Made by a program: the position numbers and the translations under genes. Positions 27,156 to 37,502 of a DNA stretch of 64,000 nt are shown one piece after another. The notes beneath the pieces are model-generated. The model was not told the DNA's origin. It ran no database searches and saw only the letters and a list, made by a program, of their open reading frames with translations. How positions within the stretch are numbered: position 1 is the stretch's first letter; every line of letters begins with the position of its first letter. Origin of the DNA: Lingula anatina (taxonomy: Eukaryota; Brachiopoda; Lingulata; Lingulida; Lingulidae). Location of the stretch: positions 393,942 to 457,941 of the forward strand of contig NW_019774881.1 of NCBI RefSeq assembly GCF_001039355.2, in the 5' to 3' direction.

Positions 27156-29043
27156 CTTGTCACGGTCAAGGAGAGTGGTTAGAAGTGTGTCCTATCGTAG
27201 AGCTGGTACACTAATGATCTGAGACCGTGTTGAAGACCCGGGACTGCAGCCCTCCTATAACAGCGTCAGCCGGCATCTACCCTCTTCAGCTTACTAGCGA
27301 TTCCAGTGTTCAGCTCTACGAAAATGGCACTAACTGGGAGTAAATGAGTTCTTACAGTCGCGTTTATTCATTTATTTACTCAAAGTTAATTATTATTTTG
27401 TGTTCGATCGGTCTAAAGCATTTTAGTTGCTAAAATAAACGGTCACGCTGGAAAAATTATTTACAAAAGAACAAAAAAATTAAATAATAAAGGAAAAAGA
27501 AGAGAAATTTCACAATTAGCATTTCTGTGGGAAAAACAAAATACAATGAATTCCATGGACACAAACTGAGACAACGAGCATACCAACAGAAAAATATTCA
27601 CAAAATGCTGTTATACCTGTATTGCTCACACCTCTACCAAAGAAGCTTAGAACAATTGTTTTACTTTAAGAGCTATGTAACAGAGGGTAGGAGAGGACAA
27701 GATATTCCTCGGGAGAGGTCAGAGGTCAACGTCATCAGGACTGTAGTGAGTGACGCCAGCAGGTGCCCGTTGTCTTATCCCTAATCAAAAACCTAGGGGG
27801 GTCAGCTTCCAGGTTGTGCAATGCGTTCACAACGCATTAACACAGAAGAGAGAAAATACAAATTAATATTTTTTCAAGCGAATGTGAAAGACCCTTAAGA
27901 CAATCAAAAGCAAAGAGGATTTTAAAAGATGAGAATGATATTGCTATTCACAAAAGTTTAATGCAGTTGTCCATGAAAGAAAATTAATTATCCAGTTTAA
28001 GAGCCATAAAAAAAGACACATAATTACTGCAGGAAACCTTACTTGTTTCAATTTCTGACAGCAAAGTGATTTTAAATTTCAACACGTTCAATTGTGTTTA
28101 CAGAATCTTATGGAAAAATTGCTTCATGTTAAAATGTTTTAATTGGTAAAGCGAGCCATCATCCCAGGGATGATGTAAGAATTTTGAATTCACGTTGTGA
28201 AATAAAAGCCTAGGGAGTGTTACTTTCAATGTATTTGAAAAGCAAAAAATAAAATGGTCCGCTTAAATGGCCCATCCTAAAATAATAATACTTCAGCGGA
28301 TTGTTTAAACAGTACTCATTGCATAAACATTTGCTTTATAAATATAACAGTGCATTTATTCACTAATGGTTAATTCGTTTAGTTCCACGTAATTTCACAT
28401 ACAAGTATAACCGACACACCCATCTGATACCACGGAAATATCTGACAGCAAAGTCACCCTGCATTGCGACAGGTGTGACTGATGCGGTTGTTCTCTCACT
28501 GTGCTGCGCGTGTCGCATGTTAACATGACTCGGGGTGACTTACACCTCACCATCAATATTACAACTAGAATGCTTAATTCAATAATATCCCATGTGTCAA
28601 CAAGAATTCATTTATTATTTTACAGTTTATTTTTTTCCATTTTTAATTAAGTAATACACAAGTGACTTGTAAAGTAAGAATTTCTTCACCATTCTCCTAT
28701 ATTGACCTTTTGGTCTCCTTGCACTGAATTATTCACTTACAACAACTTTCTAAAAGGAAACTTTTAAAGGTATTAATGAATCCATCCACTACTCATTTAA
28801 ATTTTCACAAGTCTCAGTAAGAGAAATGACTAACTATAAAGATCTTCTGGGTATTCTGCCCCAAGGCATTTTATTTCATCTGGACCATCCTTGTAATACT
28901 GGCAATAATAGTCTGTCTTTTAACCTTAAGAGCATGCTGCAAACTGCAGTCTTGTTCAATCTTTCTGCAAGTGTTTAAAATCCGCAAGCAACAGGAAAAC
29001 TGGATCAAATGTTATCAGTTGATAGCATTTTTTTAACCTTGTG
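27156..29043. other. non-coding intergenic
   Basis: No supported gene or RNA. AT-rich; the part just below 29044 is presumably the 3' untranslated region of GON7. Confidence 0.5.
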
Positions 29044-29702
29044 CTACCTTTTAGATTTCTTTATGGGTGGTTCTGATTTTATTGTATCAGTGTTTTTCTT
29101 ATTTTTGCTAGAATTGTCTTCTTCTTCATCTTCCTCCTCATCTTCTTCATCATCATCTGAAAGTGAAAAGAAAATTTAATCAATTCTTTATCTAAATACT
29201 ATTGTACAGCTACAAAAATGAAGAATAACTCTGCAATTTAAGGGCATTGTGAAAATTGCACTGCACTGTAGTCCTTACAGCATGGATGGGACTCGGCATT
29301 TTTGACATGATTTTAATTGTGAGACTTGGTTTAAATAGCTTCTTATTAAGTCAGATTTTTTAAATATGCGCTTATATTGCCCCGTGTTTAATTCTAAACA
29401 GAACGAAGTGAATGCCAAATTGGAACCCTGGTTAACTAGGCTAATATAATAGAAATAAAACACCATAAGGAAGACTGTAATTCGGTACCTTGGTCTTGTT
29501 TACCATTTCTACTGCAGTTATTTGTAGCCTTTTCTTGGTTTACCAAAACTGTCAGTGCTTCATTTGTATCCTTTTGTAGATTCCTTAAAGACTCTTGTAA
29601 TATTTTAAGATCTACAGTTTTTTCTAAAGAACCAGCTGGAAAAGAAAACTCTTGTTTTGTACCATTCTTCAATGTCAACACCGCTGTCACGCTTGCTGCC
29701 AT
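29044..29702 (-). CDS. GON7: GON7, KEOPS complex subunit
   Basis: A two-exon gene. Exon 1 (29489-29702) starts MAASVTAVLTLKNGTK and ends in phase 1 at donor CAAG|GTACCG. Exon 2 (29044-29156) follows a TTTCAG acceptor, and together they give 108 residues with correct phase. The N-terminal part forms a beta strand and helix layout. The C-terminal tail is a long Asp/Glu run followed by a Ser/Lys-rich end with PPIKKSK, the same plan as human GON7 (C14orf142), which ends in an acidic disordered tail. GON7 caps the KEOPS complex that makes t6A at position 37 of ANN-decoding tRNAs. Sequence conservation in this family is low, so the call rests on size, acidic tail and layout. The 5' end is part of a large inverted repeat. 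Confidence 0.72.
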
Positions 29703-29977
29703 CTCAGCATATTGAACGATAGAGGGCGCAACAATCCAAGACTATAATTAGATTTATTATTTTCTGTAAAGTTCCTCGTCAGTTTGAGCCAATATAAATA
29801 TTTTGATAAATATATATCAAAATATATATATCAAAATATTTATATTGGCTCAAACTGACGAGGAACTTTACAGAAAATAATAAATCTAATTATAGTCTTG
29901 GATTGTTGCGCCCTCTATCGTTCAATATGCTGAGATGGCAGCAAGCGTGACAGCGGTGTTGACATTGAAGAATGGTA
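29660..29977. repeat. 149-bp perfect inverted repeat over the GON7 start
   Basis: Bases 29660-29808 and 29829-29977 are perfect reverse complements separated by 20 AT-rich bases. The right arm copies the GON7 5' region and its first 14 codons onto the plus strand and stops at an AT microsatellite (from 29977). Arm identity is complete as far as I could check by eye. Confidence 0.93.
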
Positions 29978-30580
29978 TATATATATATATATATATATAT
30001 TACTGAAATTTAATTTGCGTCATGAAAATCTGCTCTTACAAAATTATTTTTAATGTTTATATTTATATTACAGTTTCTCTTGTCAGTAGCGTTCCTCGTG
30101 ATAATTTGCTGTACTATCATTAATAATGTTATGAATATTCCCTGCACTGTACTGGAGCAAATTTGGATTAGTTAACCTTACAGAGGAACGGGGACCATGC
30201 GTAGCTTTTTATAATCTAAGAATTTGTGACTGGTGTGTTACAACACGAGCCAAAGCTTTTAAGAGTACAGTTTTATATAGATCACTGAGTAAGTGTTGTG
30301 TATCGAATGGAATAAACATCTTGGAATAAACATCTTGTAGAAGAACTGAATAACTTGTGAAGTAGAGAAACTTCTATGCTTGTAATGATGATAATACAAA
30401 AATAGCTTTATTTAATTCTGCTAGAATTTTCTAAATGATTCGTGTTTTTTTCCAGTACTATAAACCTATATAAGAGAAGAAAATGCCTAGCCACTACATA
30501 AGGGTGATATCCAAGATTCGTCAACTTTAAAGCATAAATTATTGAGAAAGGAATAATAAATAGGAAAAAAAAACTTTATA
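29978..30580. other. intergenic between GON7 and the C14orf119 homologue
   Basis: Begins with a short AT microsatellite, then AT-rich sequence without a gene. It lies between two divergently transcribed genes and is probably the shared promoter region plus the 5' untranslated part of the plus-strand gene. Confidence 0.5.
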
Positions 30581-30910
30581 ATGTCCCTGACCAGTAAGGA
30601 GAAAGAAATCCAGTGTGTTGTGCACTGGTTCCAAGAATGGAGCCCCATGCAGAAAGAAGATTTTTTAAAAGACATCGTGGAGAAAATTGTCCCAAACAAG
30701 ATGGATACTCTTTTCGATGCTATGGGCTCTCTCAATGTCAAGGACAGACCGCCCAGCATCTACCAGTGCCAGATGAAACTTTTCACTCAGTGGTTTGAAT
30801 CTTGGACAGACAAAGAAAGAAATGCTTTTATTACTAAACTTGAAGAAGTGGATGCAGGATTTATGAATATTTTACGTGAACAAATAGCTCTGGCAGAGCA
30901 GTCAGCATAA
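30581..30910 (+). CDS. C14orf119: C14orf119 homologue
   Basis: An uninterrupted single-exon frame of 109 residues. It matches the C14orf119 family pattern: an early helix with HWFQEW, a middle KIVPNKMDTLFDAM segment, RPPSIYQCQMKLFTQWFESW, then ERNAFITKLEE. These correspond to the human HWFANW, DRPPSIFECQLHLWDQWF and ERNEFVRQLE blocks known to me. The function is not established; the protein is small and soluble with no signal peptide or membrane segment. The human protein has an extra proline-rich N terminus that is absent here, so this animal has the short core form. The start ATG follows an A-rich leader. It is divergent from GON7. Confidence 0.88.
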   Translation: MSLTSKEKEIQCVVHWFQEWSPMQKEDFLKDIVEKIVPNKMDTLFDAMGSLNVKDRPPSIYQCQMKLFTQWFESWTDKERNAFITKLEEVDAGFMNILREQIALAEQSA

Positions 30911-31697
30911 TATAGCAAGAATGAATTATTACTAAAATCTGGTGCTGTACTTGAAGTAGACCATATAATGCTTGCTATAAGTGATCTGAACATCGTGCTG
31001 AAAATATAATGTTGGTAAATTGCTCTGTGCTGTTATATAGATTTTAGACATTGATCCTGATTATTGTTAATACCAAATGATATATATAGTACATTGTTAC
31101 ATCCATAACATGGCAACAATGTTGAATAATAAGAAAAATTTAATGTGATTTGTTTAAATGGTTGTATTGTGAATGCAATAATTGGGAAGAGCCCCCCCCC
31201 CCCCCAAGAAAAAAAGGAATAAAGAAAAGAAGGTAAATAAATATATATAATGCATAAATAAAATGAATAGATAAAAATTAAAAATATTTTAAGCAAGGCT
31301 TTTTTTCTACTATACTTTTTTTGTTGTCTAGTAAAATCATTTTTGGTTCTGTTTTGTATTTAAGGCAATTTTAAAGGATCCGAGTGACTTAAAATTTCCT
31401 CTCATTTCTTTCCCCATTTTTAGTGAAAAAAAAATGAAATGAATCTCAAGTATGCTCCTCCAGTTAAAAACAAAAACAGATTAAAAACATTAAAATTTTA
31501 ATTGATTAGTGCAGAATATTATTTTAGAAGTGCCAGTTTTACTCCACGAGTCTCTCCACAAACTAACTTTGGTTTGGATCGTCTTGAATGACCTTGACTT
31601 GAAGAGCGCATCCTCCATGTTAAATTTAATGGGCTGTTGTAGCCGGGGGATTTTGTGCGTGTTGTAGATTTGCATGTAACTTGAACTCGTAGCAGCA
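30911..31697. other. 3' region of the C14orf119 homologue and SYNJ2BP promoter side
   Basis: Non-coding. Contains a C run at 31193-31205. From 31248 onward it belongs to the segment duplicated at 33123-35020. Confidence 0.5.
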
Positions 31698-33121
31698 ATG
31701 GAATTACCGGTTGTTGAAATTGAACTTGACAGAGGGAAGACGGGTTAGTAAATTTTTAATCCTTTCTAAAAACGGTCGCACGCTGTGCACTCTAAATGTT
31801 GATTTTAAATTTACAGCTCTGTGTAGAAAGTTGAGGGCATCATTGTGTCATGATCATGTAGTACCCGTTATACGTAGCTCAGATTTCACTGCGTGAAAAG
31901 CAAAGCTGATGAAAATTTGTTGCACTTTAAATAAGATGCTGTCAGTTACCTAAAGTGCCACCATTTTGTAACTCGACTCGATTAGTTATTCTCACCGATT
32001 CTGAATTAGATGTATTGATTGGAAATTGGAGTCAATCAGTTTAATGGCTAGTATTGGGATCTTAATCGATTTCCTGTAGCATTCAATTCAAAGGTTAATA
32101 TCTTTGTCTTAGGTCTAGGTTTTAACATCAGAGGAGGCAGCGACATTCCATACATTCAAGGTGATTCTGGGATATTTGTGACTAAAATACGAGATGATGG
32201 AGCTGCTGCTGCAGATGGAAGGTTACAAGAAGGAGATAAAATCATTGAAGTATGGTATCAATTTTTATTTACAGAAAATGATAAAGTGCAAGATTTATTA
32301 CAATTTACATAAGAAATGTGTAAAATTCTTCAAAGTAAATACTCATCCTTTTAGAAATCAGAATGAGTTTAAGTAGATGATTTGTCATTTCAAATAATAA
32401 AAATCATTATTATTATTATTATTATAAATAAATAAATAAGGAAGTGAAATAAAAAAGTTTGTATTTGTTTTTTTAACACATACAAGTGAGATTTTGTCAT
32501 AATTGTACCATAAGGAAGTCAGCATACATTTGCAGTTTATAAAGAAATTACAATTGGTTATTAAATATTCCCTTTGTTTCATCGTCATGATGTTTTTTTT
32601 TCTCTTACAGATTAATGGCTCCAATGTTGAATCAGTTACCCATAATGATGCAGTAAATTTGTTTTTAAATGCTGGTGAAACGGTGAAGCTAAAAGTTAAA
32701 CAAGGAGCTGAGCGCGCCATACTGGTAAGTTTTTGCCCGGATTTAAGAACACCTGAATATAGTGACTGGAAGCTGTAGTTGAGGGAACTGAAATCAAAGA
32801 TCCACAAGCAATGAAATTTATCTTGATTACTTCTAAGAAAACTGTAACTTACACATAGGAAAGTGAACTAAATGTATTTATTAATGCTTATTTTACTTAT
32901 GTCACCATTTGACATTTAGTTTGTTTATAAGTCTAAGAAATGAATTAAACATTGTAACAATTTTGTATTTCAACTTCTAAGTGATATTTTTAATATAGCA
33001 GAAGGTTTATTGTTGTTAAGCATAGATATGCAATTTCCTGTGGTTAATAATTTCAGGACAGAAAAGCAAGAGCAGCAACGGAAAGAAGAAGAGGTACAAC
33101 TCCAGAACAAACTAGTATCAT
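31248..33121. repeat. duplicated segment with partial SYNJ2BP, copy 1
   Basis: The segment recurs at 33123-35020 just after the single n at 33122. Exons are identical as far as I compared; introns differ by scattered substitutions and indels, including the length of an ATT repeat (32408 versus 34290). Together with the gap base this reads as two haplotypes or an unmerged overlap. Confidence 0.9.
31698..33121 (+). pseudogene. SYNJ2BP: SYNJ2BP, partial duplicate cut at contig end
   Basis: Exons 1 (31698-31743), 2 (32113-32249), 3 (32611-32724) and the start of exon 4 (33057-33121) are present with intact splice sites. The gene stops at the gap base inside exon 4, before the membrane anchor. 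No internal stop is seen. It is most likely the same gene as the complete copy at 33584-35099 from another haplotype or an overlapping contig, not a true decayed paralogue; the type label reflects the truncation only. Confidence 0.85.
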
Positions 33122-33122
33122 N

Positions 33123-34287
33123 TAATGCATAAATAAAATGAATAGATAAAATTTAAAAATATTTCAAGCAAGGCTGTTTTTCTACCACACTTTTTTGTTG
33201 TCTAGTAAAATCATTTTTGGTTCTGTTTTGTATTTAAGGCGATTTTAAAGGATCCGAGTGACTAAAATTTCCTCTCATTTCTTTTTCTTTTCTTTACTTC
33301 TTTCCCATTTTTAGTGAAAAAAAAATGAAATGAATCTCAAGTATGCTTCTCCAGTTAAAAACAGATTAAAAACGTTAAAATTTTTAATTGATTAGTGCAG
33401 ATTATTATTTCAGAAGTGCCAGTTTTACTCCACTAGTCTCTCTACAAAGGAACTTTGGTTTGGATCGTCTTGAATGACCTTGACTTGAAGAGCGCATCCT
33501 CCATGTTAAATTTAATGTGCTGTTGTAGCCGGGGGATTTTGTGCGTGTTGTAGATTTGCATGTAACTTGAACTCGTAGCAGCAATGGAATTACCGGTTGT
33601 TGAAATTGAACTTGACAGAGGGAAGACGGGTTAGTAAATTTTTAATTCTTTCTAAATACAGCCGTACGCTGTGCACTCTAAATCTTGATTCTAAATTTAC
33701 AGCTCGGTGTAGAAAGTTGAGGACATCTTTGTGTCATCATCATGTAGTACCCGTGATACGTAGCTCAGATTTCACTGCGTGAAAAGCAAAGCTGATGAAA
33801 ATTTGTTGCACTTAAATAAGATGCTGTCACTCACATGAAGTGCCACCATTTTGTAACTCGACTCGATTAGTTATTCTCACCGATTCTGAATTAGATGTAT
33901 TGATTGGAAATTGTAGTCAATCAGTTTAATGGCTAGTATTGGGATCTTAATCGATTTCCTGCAGCATTCTATTCAAAGGTTAATATCTTTGTCTTAGGTC
34001 TAGGTTTTAACATCAGAGGAGGCAGCGACATTCCATACATTCAAGGTGATTCTGGGATATTTGTGACTAAAATACGAGATGATGGAGCTGCTGCTGCAGA
34101 TGGAAGGTTACAAGAAGGAGATAAAATCATTGAAGTATGGTATCAATTTTTATTTACAGAAAATGATAAAGTGCAAGATTTATTACAATTTACATAAGAA
34201 ATGTGTAAAATTCTTCAAAGTAAATACTCATCCTTTTAGAAATCAGAAGAGTTTAAGTAGATGATTTGTCATTTCAAATAATAAAAA

Positions 34288-34325
<38 letters not shown>

Positions 34326-35020
34326 AATAAATAAATAAGGAAGTGAAATAAAAAAGTTTGTATTTGTTTTTTAACACATACAAGTGAGATTTTGTCATAA
34401 TTGTACCATAAGGAAGTCAGCATACATTTGCAGTTTATAAAGAAATTACAATTGGTTATTAAATATTCCCTTTGTTTCATCGTCATGATGTTTTTTTTTC
34501 TCTTACAGATTAATGGCTCCAATGTTGAATCAGTTACCCATAATGATGCAGTAAATTTGTTTTTAAATGCTGGTGAAACGGTGAAGCTAAAAGTTAAACA
34601 AGGAGCTGAGCGCGCCATACTGGTAAGTTTTTGCCCGGATTTAAGAAACACCTGAATATAGTGACTGGAAGCTGTAGTTGAGGGAACTGAAATCAAAGAT
34701 CCACAAGCAATGAAATTTATCTTGATTACTTCTAAGAAAACTGTAACTTACACATAGGAAAGTGAACTAAATGTATTTATTAATGCTTATTTTACTTATG
34801 TCACCATTTGACATTTAGTTTGTTTATAAGTCTAAGAAATGAATTAAACATTGTAACAATTTTGTATTTCAACTTCTAAGTGATATTTTTAATATAGCAG
34901 AAGGTTTATTGTTGTTAAGCATAGATATGCAATTTCCTGTGGTTAATAATTTCAGGACAGAAAAGCAAGAGCAGCAACGGAAAGAAGAAGAGGTACAACT
35001 CCAGAACAAACTAGTATCAT
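33123..35020. repeat. duplicated segment with SYNJ2BP, copy 2
   Basis: Second copy of 31248-33121; it continues into unique sequence with the end of the gene, so this is the copy that joins the rest of the scaffold. Confidence 0.9.
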
Positions 35021-35099
35021 TACTGTAAGCAGCGTACTCGTGATTGCAGGGATAGCTGTGGCAGGGTACTTCGCATACAAAAAGTATTTCAGGAGATAA
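33584..35099 (+). CDS. SYNJ2BP: synaptojanin-2-binding protein (OMP25), PDZ domain, tail-anchored
   Basis: Four coding exons, 33584-33629, 33998-34134, 34509-34622 and 34956-35099, join in phase to 146 residues, close to the human 145. The single PDZ domain runs from about residue 6 to 99. It has the carboxylate-binding loop GLGFNIRGG, the GIFVTKI strand, [10 protein letters not shown] and the [11 protein letters not shown] helix. Exon 4 gives a basic linker and a C-terminal hydrophobic segment ([15 protein letters not shown]) ending in KKYFRR, the tail-anchor signal for the outer mitochondrial membrane. The family recruits PDZ ligands such as synaptojanin-2 to mitochondria. Exon-intron borders follow GT-AG. 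Confidence 0.93.
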
Positions 35100-37502
35100 C
35101 ATGAGCTAAAACTTAGATGCCATTATAAGATTATGTTGTCCGTCATCATCTATCATAGAAAGCGTATGGCTATAGGTTAATAAGAGAAGATTCTAGTTAT
35201 CCCCATAAAAAAGATATAGATTGAATTGCACTGTTTTGACATCTGGGTTGTTTATGCAAAGGAGGGTGACACTGGATTGTGAGATATTAAATTTTGTTCC
35301 AGGTTTTAGATGAATGTTGAAAAGAAAATAAGGAAATTGTTCGAGGTTGTCAAAATAACTTTCACAGGTTCATGGTAATGTTGTTTAGATGATGAACGGT
35401 CCAGGTATGTGATCATGTAGAGGAACTCATTTATTTAGCATCCAGGTTCGACATATCACTGTTGAAATGAAGTATTGCATTTTTAGAAATTAGTTTAAAG
35501 ATGGCGGGCAACAAGCTGATTATAACAAAGCAATTGAAATATTACATTTTTGTGCAACAAAAATTACTATGCTGCCTTTTTAAAGATTGTGCAAAGAAAT
35601 ATTAGTATAAAGTTTTTAGGCATTTGTGGATAAAATCCGATAATCCTTTAATCTCAGCACCACTAAAAAACAATTTAAATAACAGTGATTTGGATGTTTT
35701 CGCTCAGCACATTCCTAATGTATTCACAAGAGAGCTTTGGCGTCTTTATTTCACAATACATCACAAAAAAATGACAGCTTATTTTAATAGCTATTAAAAT
35801 AGCAGTTTTGTTCAGCAGTTGTATTATTAGTAGAAAAACATTAAATGACATGGAAGGATGACATTATTTGAATAAAATATTTGAGAACTTTAATTTTGCC
35901 TAGAATGCATTTAGTCACCCTTCTTCTTATATTTTATTAATATTATAAATGTTTGAAATGAAAGTGTAAGTTATGTCAGTGCCACTTGAAATATGATGAA
36001 TTGTATACAAGGGGAATGAAAGAGTTATGTTATGAAATAATGATAAAATAAAATTTTTTACTAAAAAAAGTTTGGAGTTTCAATAATATTATTAAACTTT
36101 TTCAAATGTATGTGGAATTTCAATAATATTATTAAACCTTTTCAAATGCATGTATGTTTTTTTCAGATATCACAACTACACAAAAATAATAAAAAAACTT
36201 CTGCAATTGATACATACTTAGTGTCACATTTATTACTAGTCCATGTACAAATTTGTGACAATACTACTTAACAACTGGCCTTGTGACTTGCACCTTTACA
36301 AGCAGAAATACTTGTATGAACACTTATGCCCCCTTTACACTGGACAGCATCCTTTCTGCGTCCCGTAGTTAGGAATGAGAGTGGAAAAAAATTATGTGCT
36401 GACAACTGGCTGATCATTGAGCATTTTGTCTGCAACCAAAGCGATGCTTGTGACTCCTTTCTACGACCACAGCGATGCCAGTTTCATGGTCACAAAGATG
36501 CAGAAAGGATACCGTCCAATGTAAAGGGTTTTACAGGATATATTTAACCGCCATCACTCTCACCTGAAGTTCACTGAATTGCAGTCAAATAACATTAAAA
36601 ATGTTCCCATCTTTGACATAACCAAACAACTGATTAGAAGTAATCATAGATGATTAAAGACAGATAAGAATCTGAGCAGACAGGTAAATTTGCCCAGATA
36701 AATCACAAACCTGCATTTTACATCTCAAAAGGACTTAAAATGCTGGCACTGCAACATAAATTAAATGAAACCTGGAGAAATGTACATCTTTAAAAATTAT
36801 TCCATTCATTTTGAAAAAATATGTATAATTCCATCTCTACACCTAAGAAAGGAGATTCCTAGCTCTCAATAAAACGACAAATAAGAAATTCAAAGAAATG
36901 ACTGACAGAATACTTATTTAAATCTGCATTTCCTGACCAGACGGATGACAGAAGTTGAATAACTGTTCTCATATCGTTTCTTGATTTCCACATAACGAGA
37001 AAATATCTCTTCACTTGGAATCCAATGAAGTGGAGGTGACAAACAGTATTCCAGATGTAAACCGAGCAAAACAAAACCACAAAAAGTTAATGGAGTTGGA
37101 TTTTTAAGGACTTTGTAGAGAGAAAATGTTCCCAATTACATCTGCAGACAAGTCTTCTGCATGAAGCCCATCTTCAACTGAAAGAATGTACTAGATTAAG
37201 CACTCTTTTGATACACTGTCTGCTTTCGACCTATACACCTACAATCCAATATTAGTCTCACTCTAGGAGCCCCATAAGATACATCCATGTCTCATCTTTA
37301 TTTGTCTTGCTCATTTCTCAAGTTTTCACACCTCAAAGTTGTGACAGTCAGACAGATGAGACATACTAAATTGACTGGGGTGGCTCTAGTGCTAAGGAGG
37401 GGGAGGGGGGGGGGTAAGGGGGTCTTTTAAAAGAGGGATACCTCAATGAAGTAACTTCTCAATAATTTACTTAATTTTTCACCGTAAAGAAAACCATTAA
37501 TT
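35100..37502. other. 3' regions of two convergent genes
   Basis: Non-coding sequence between SYNJ2BP (plus) and the C19orf47 homologue (minus). AATAAA-type signals at 35870 and near 36043-36050, close to an A-rich stretch, could end the SYNJ2BP transcript. A G-rich run lies at 37398-37413. No further gene seen. Confidence 0.5.
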
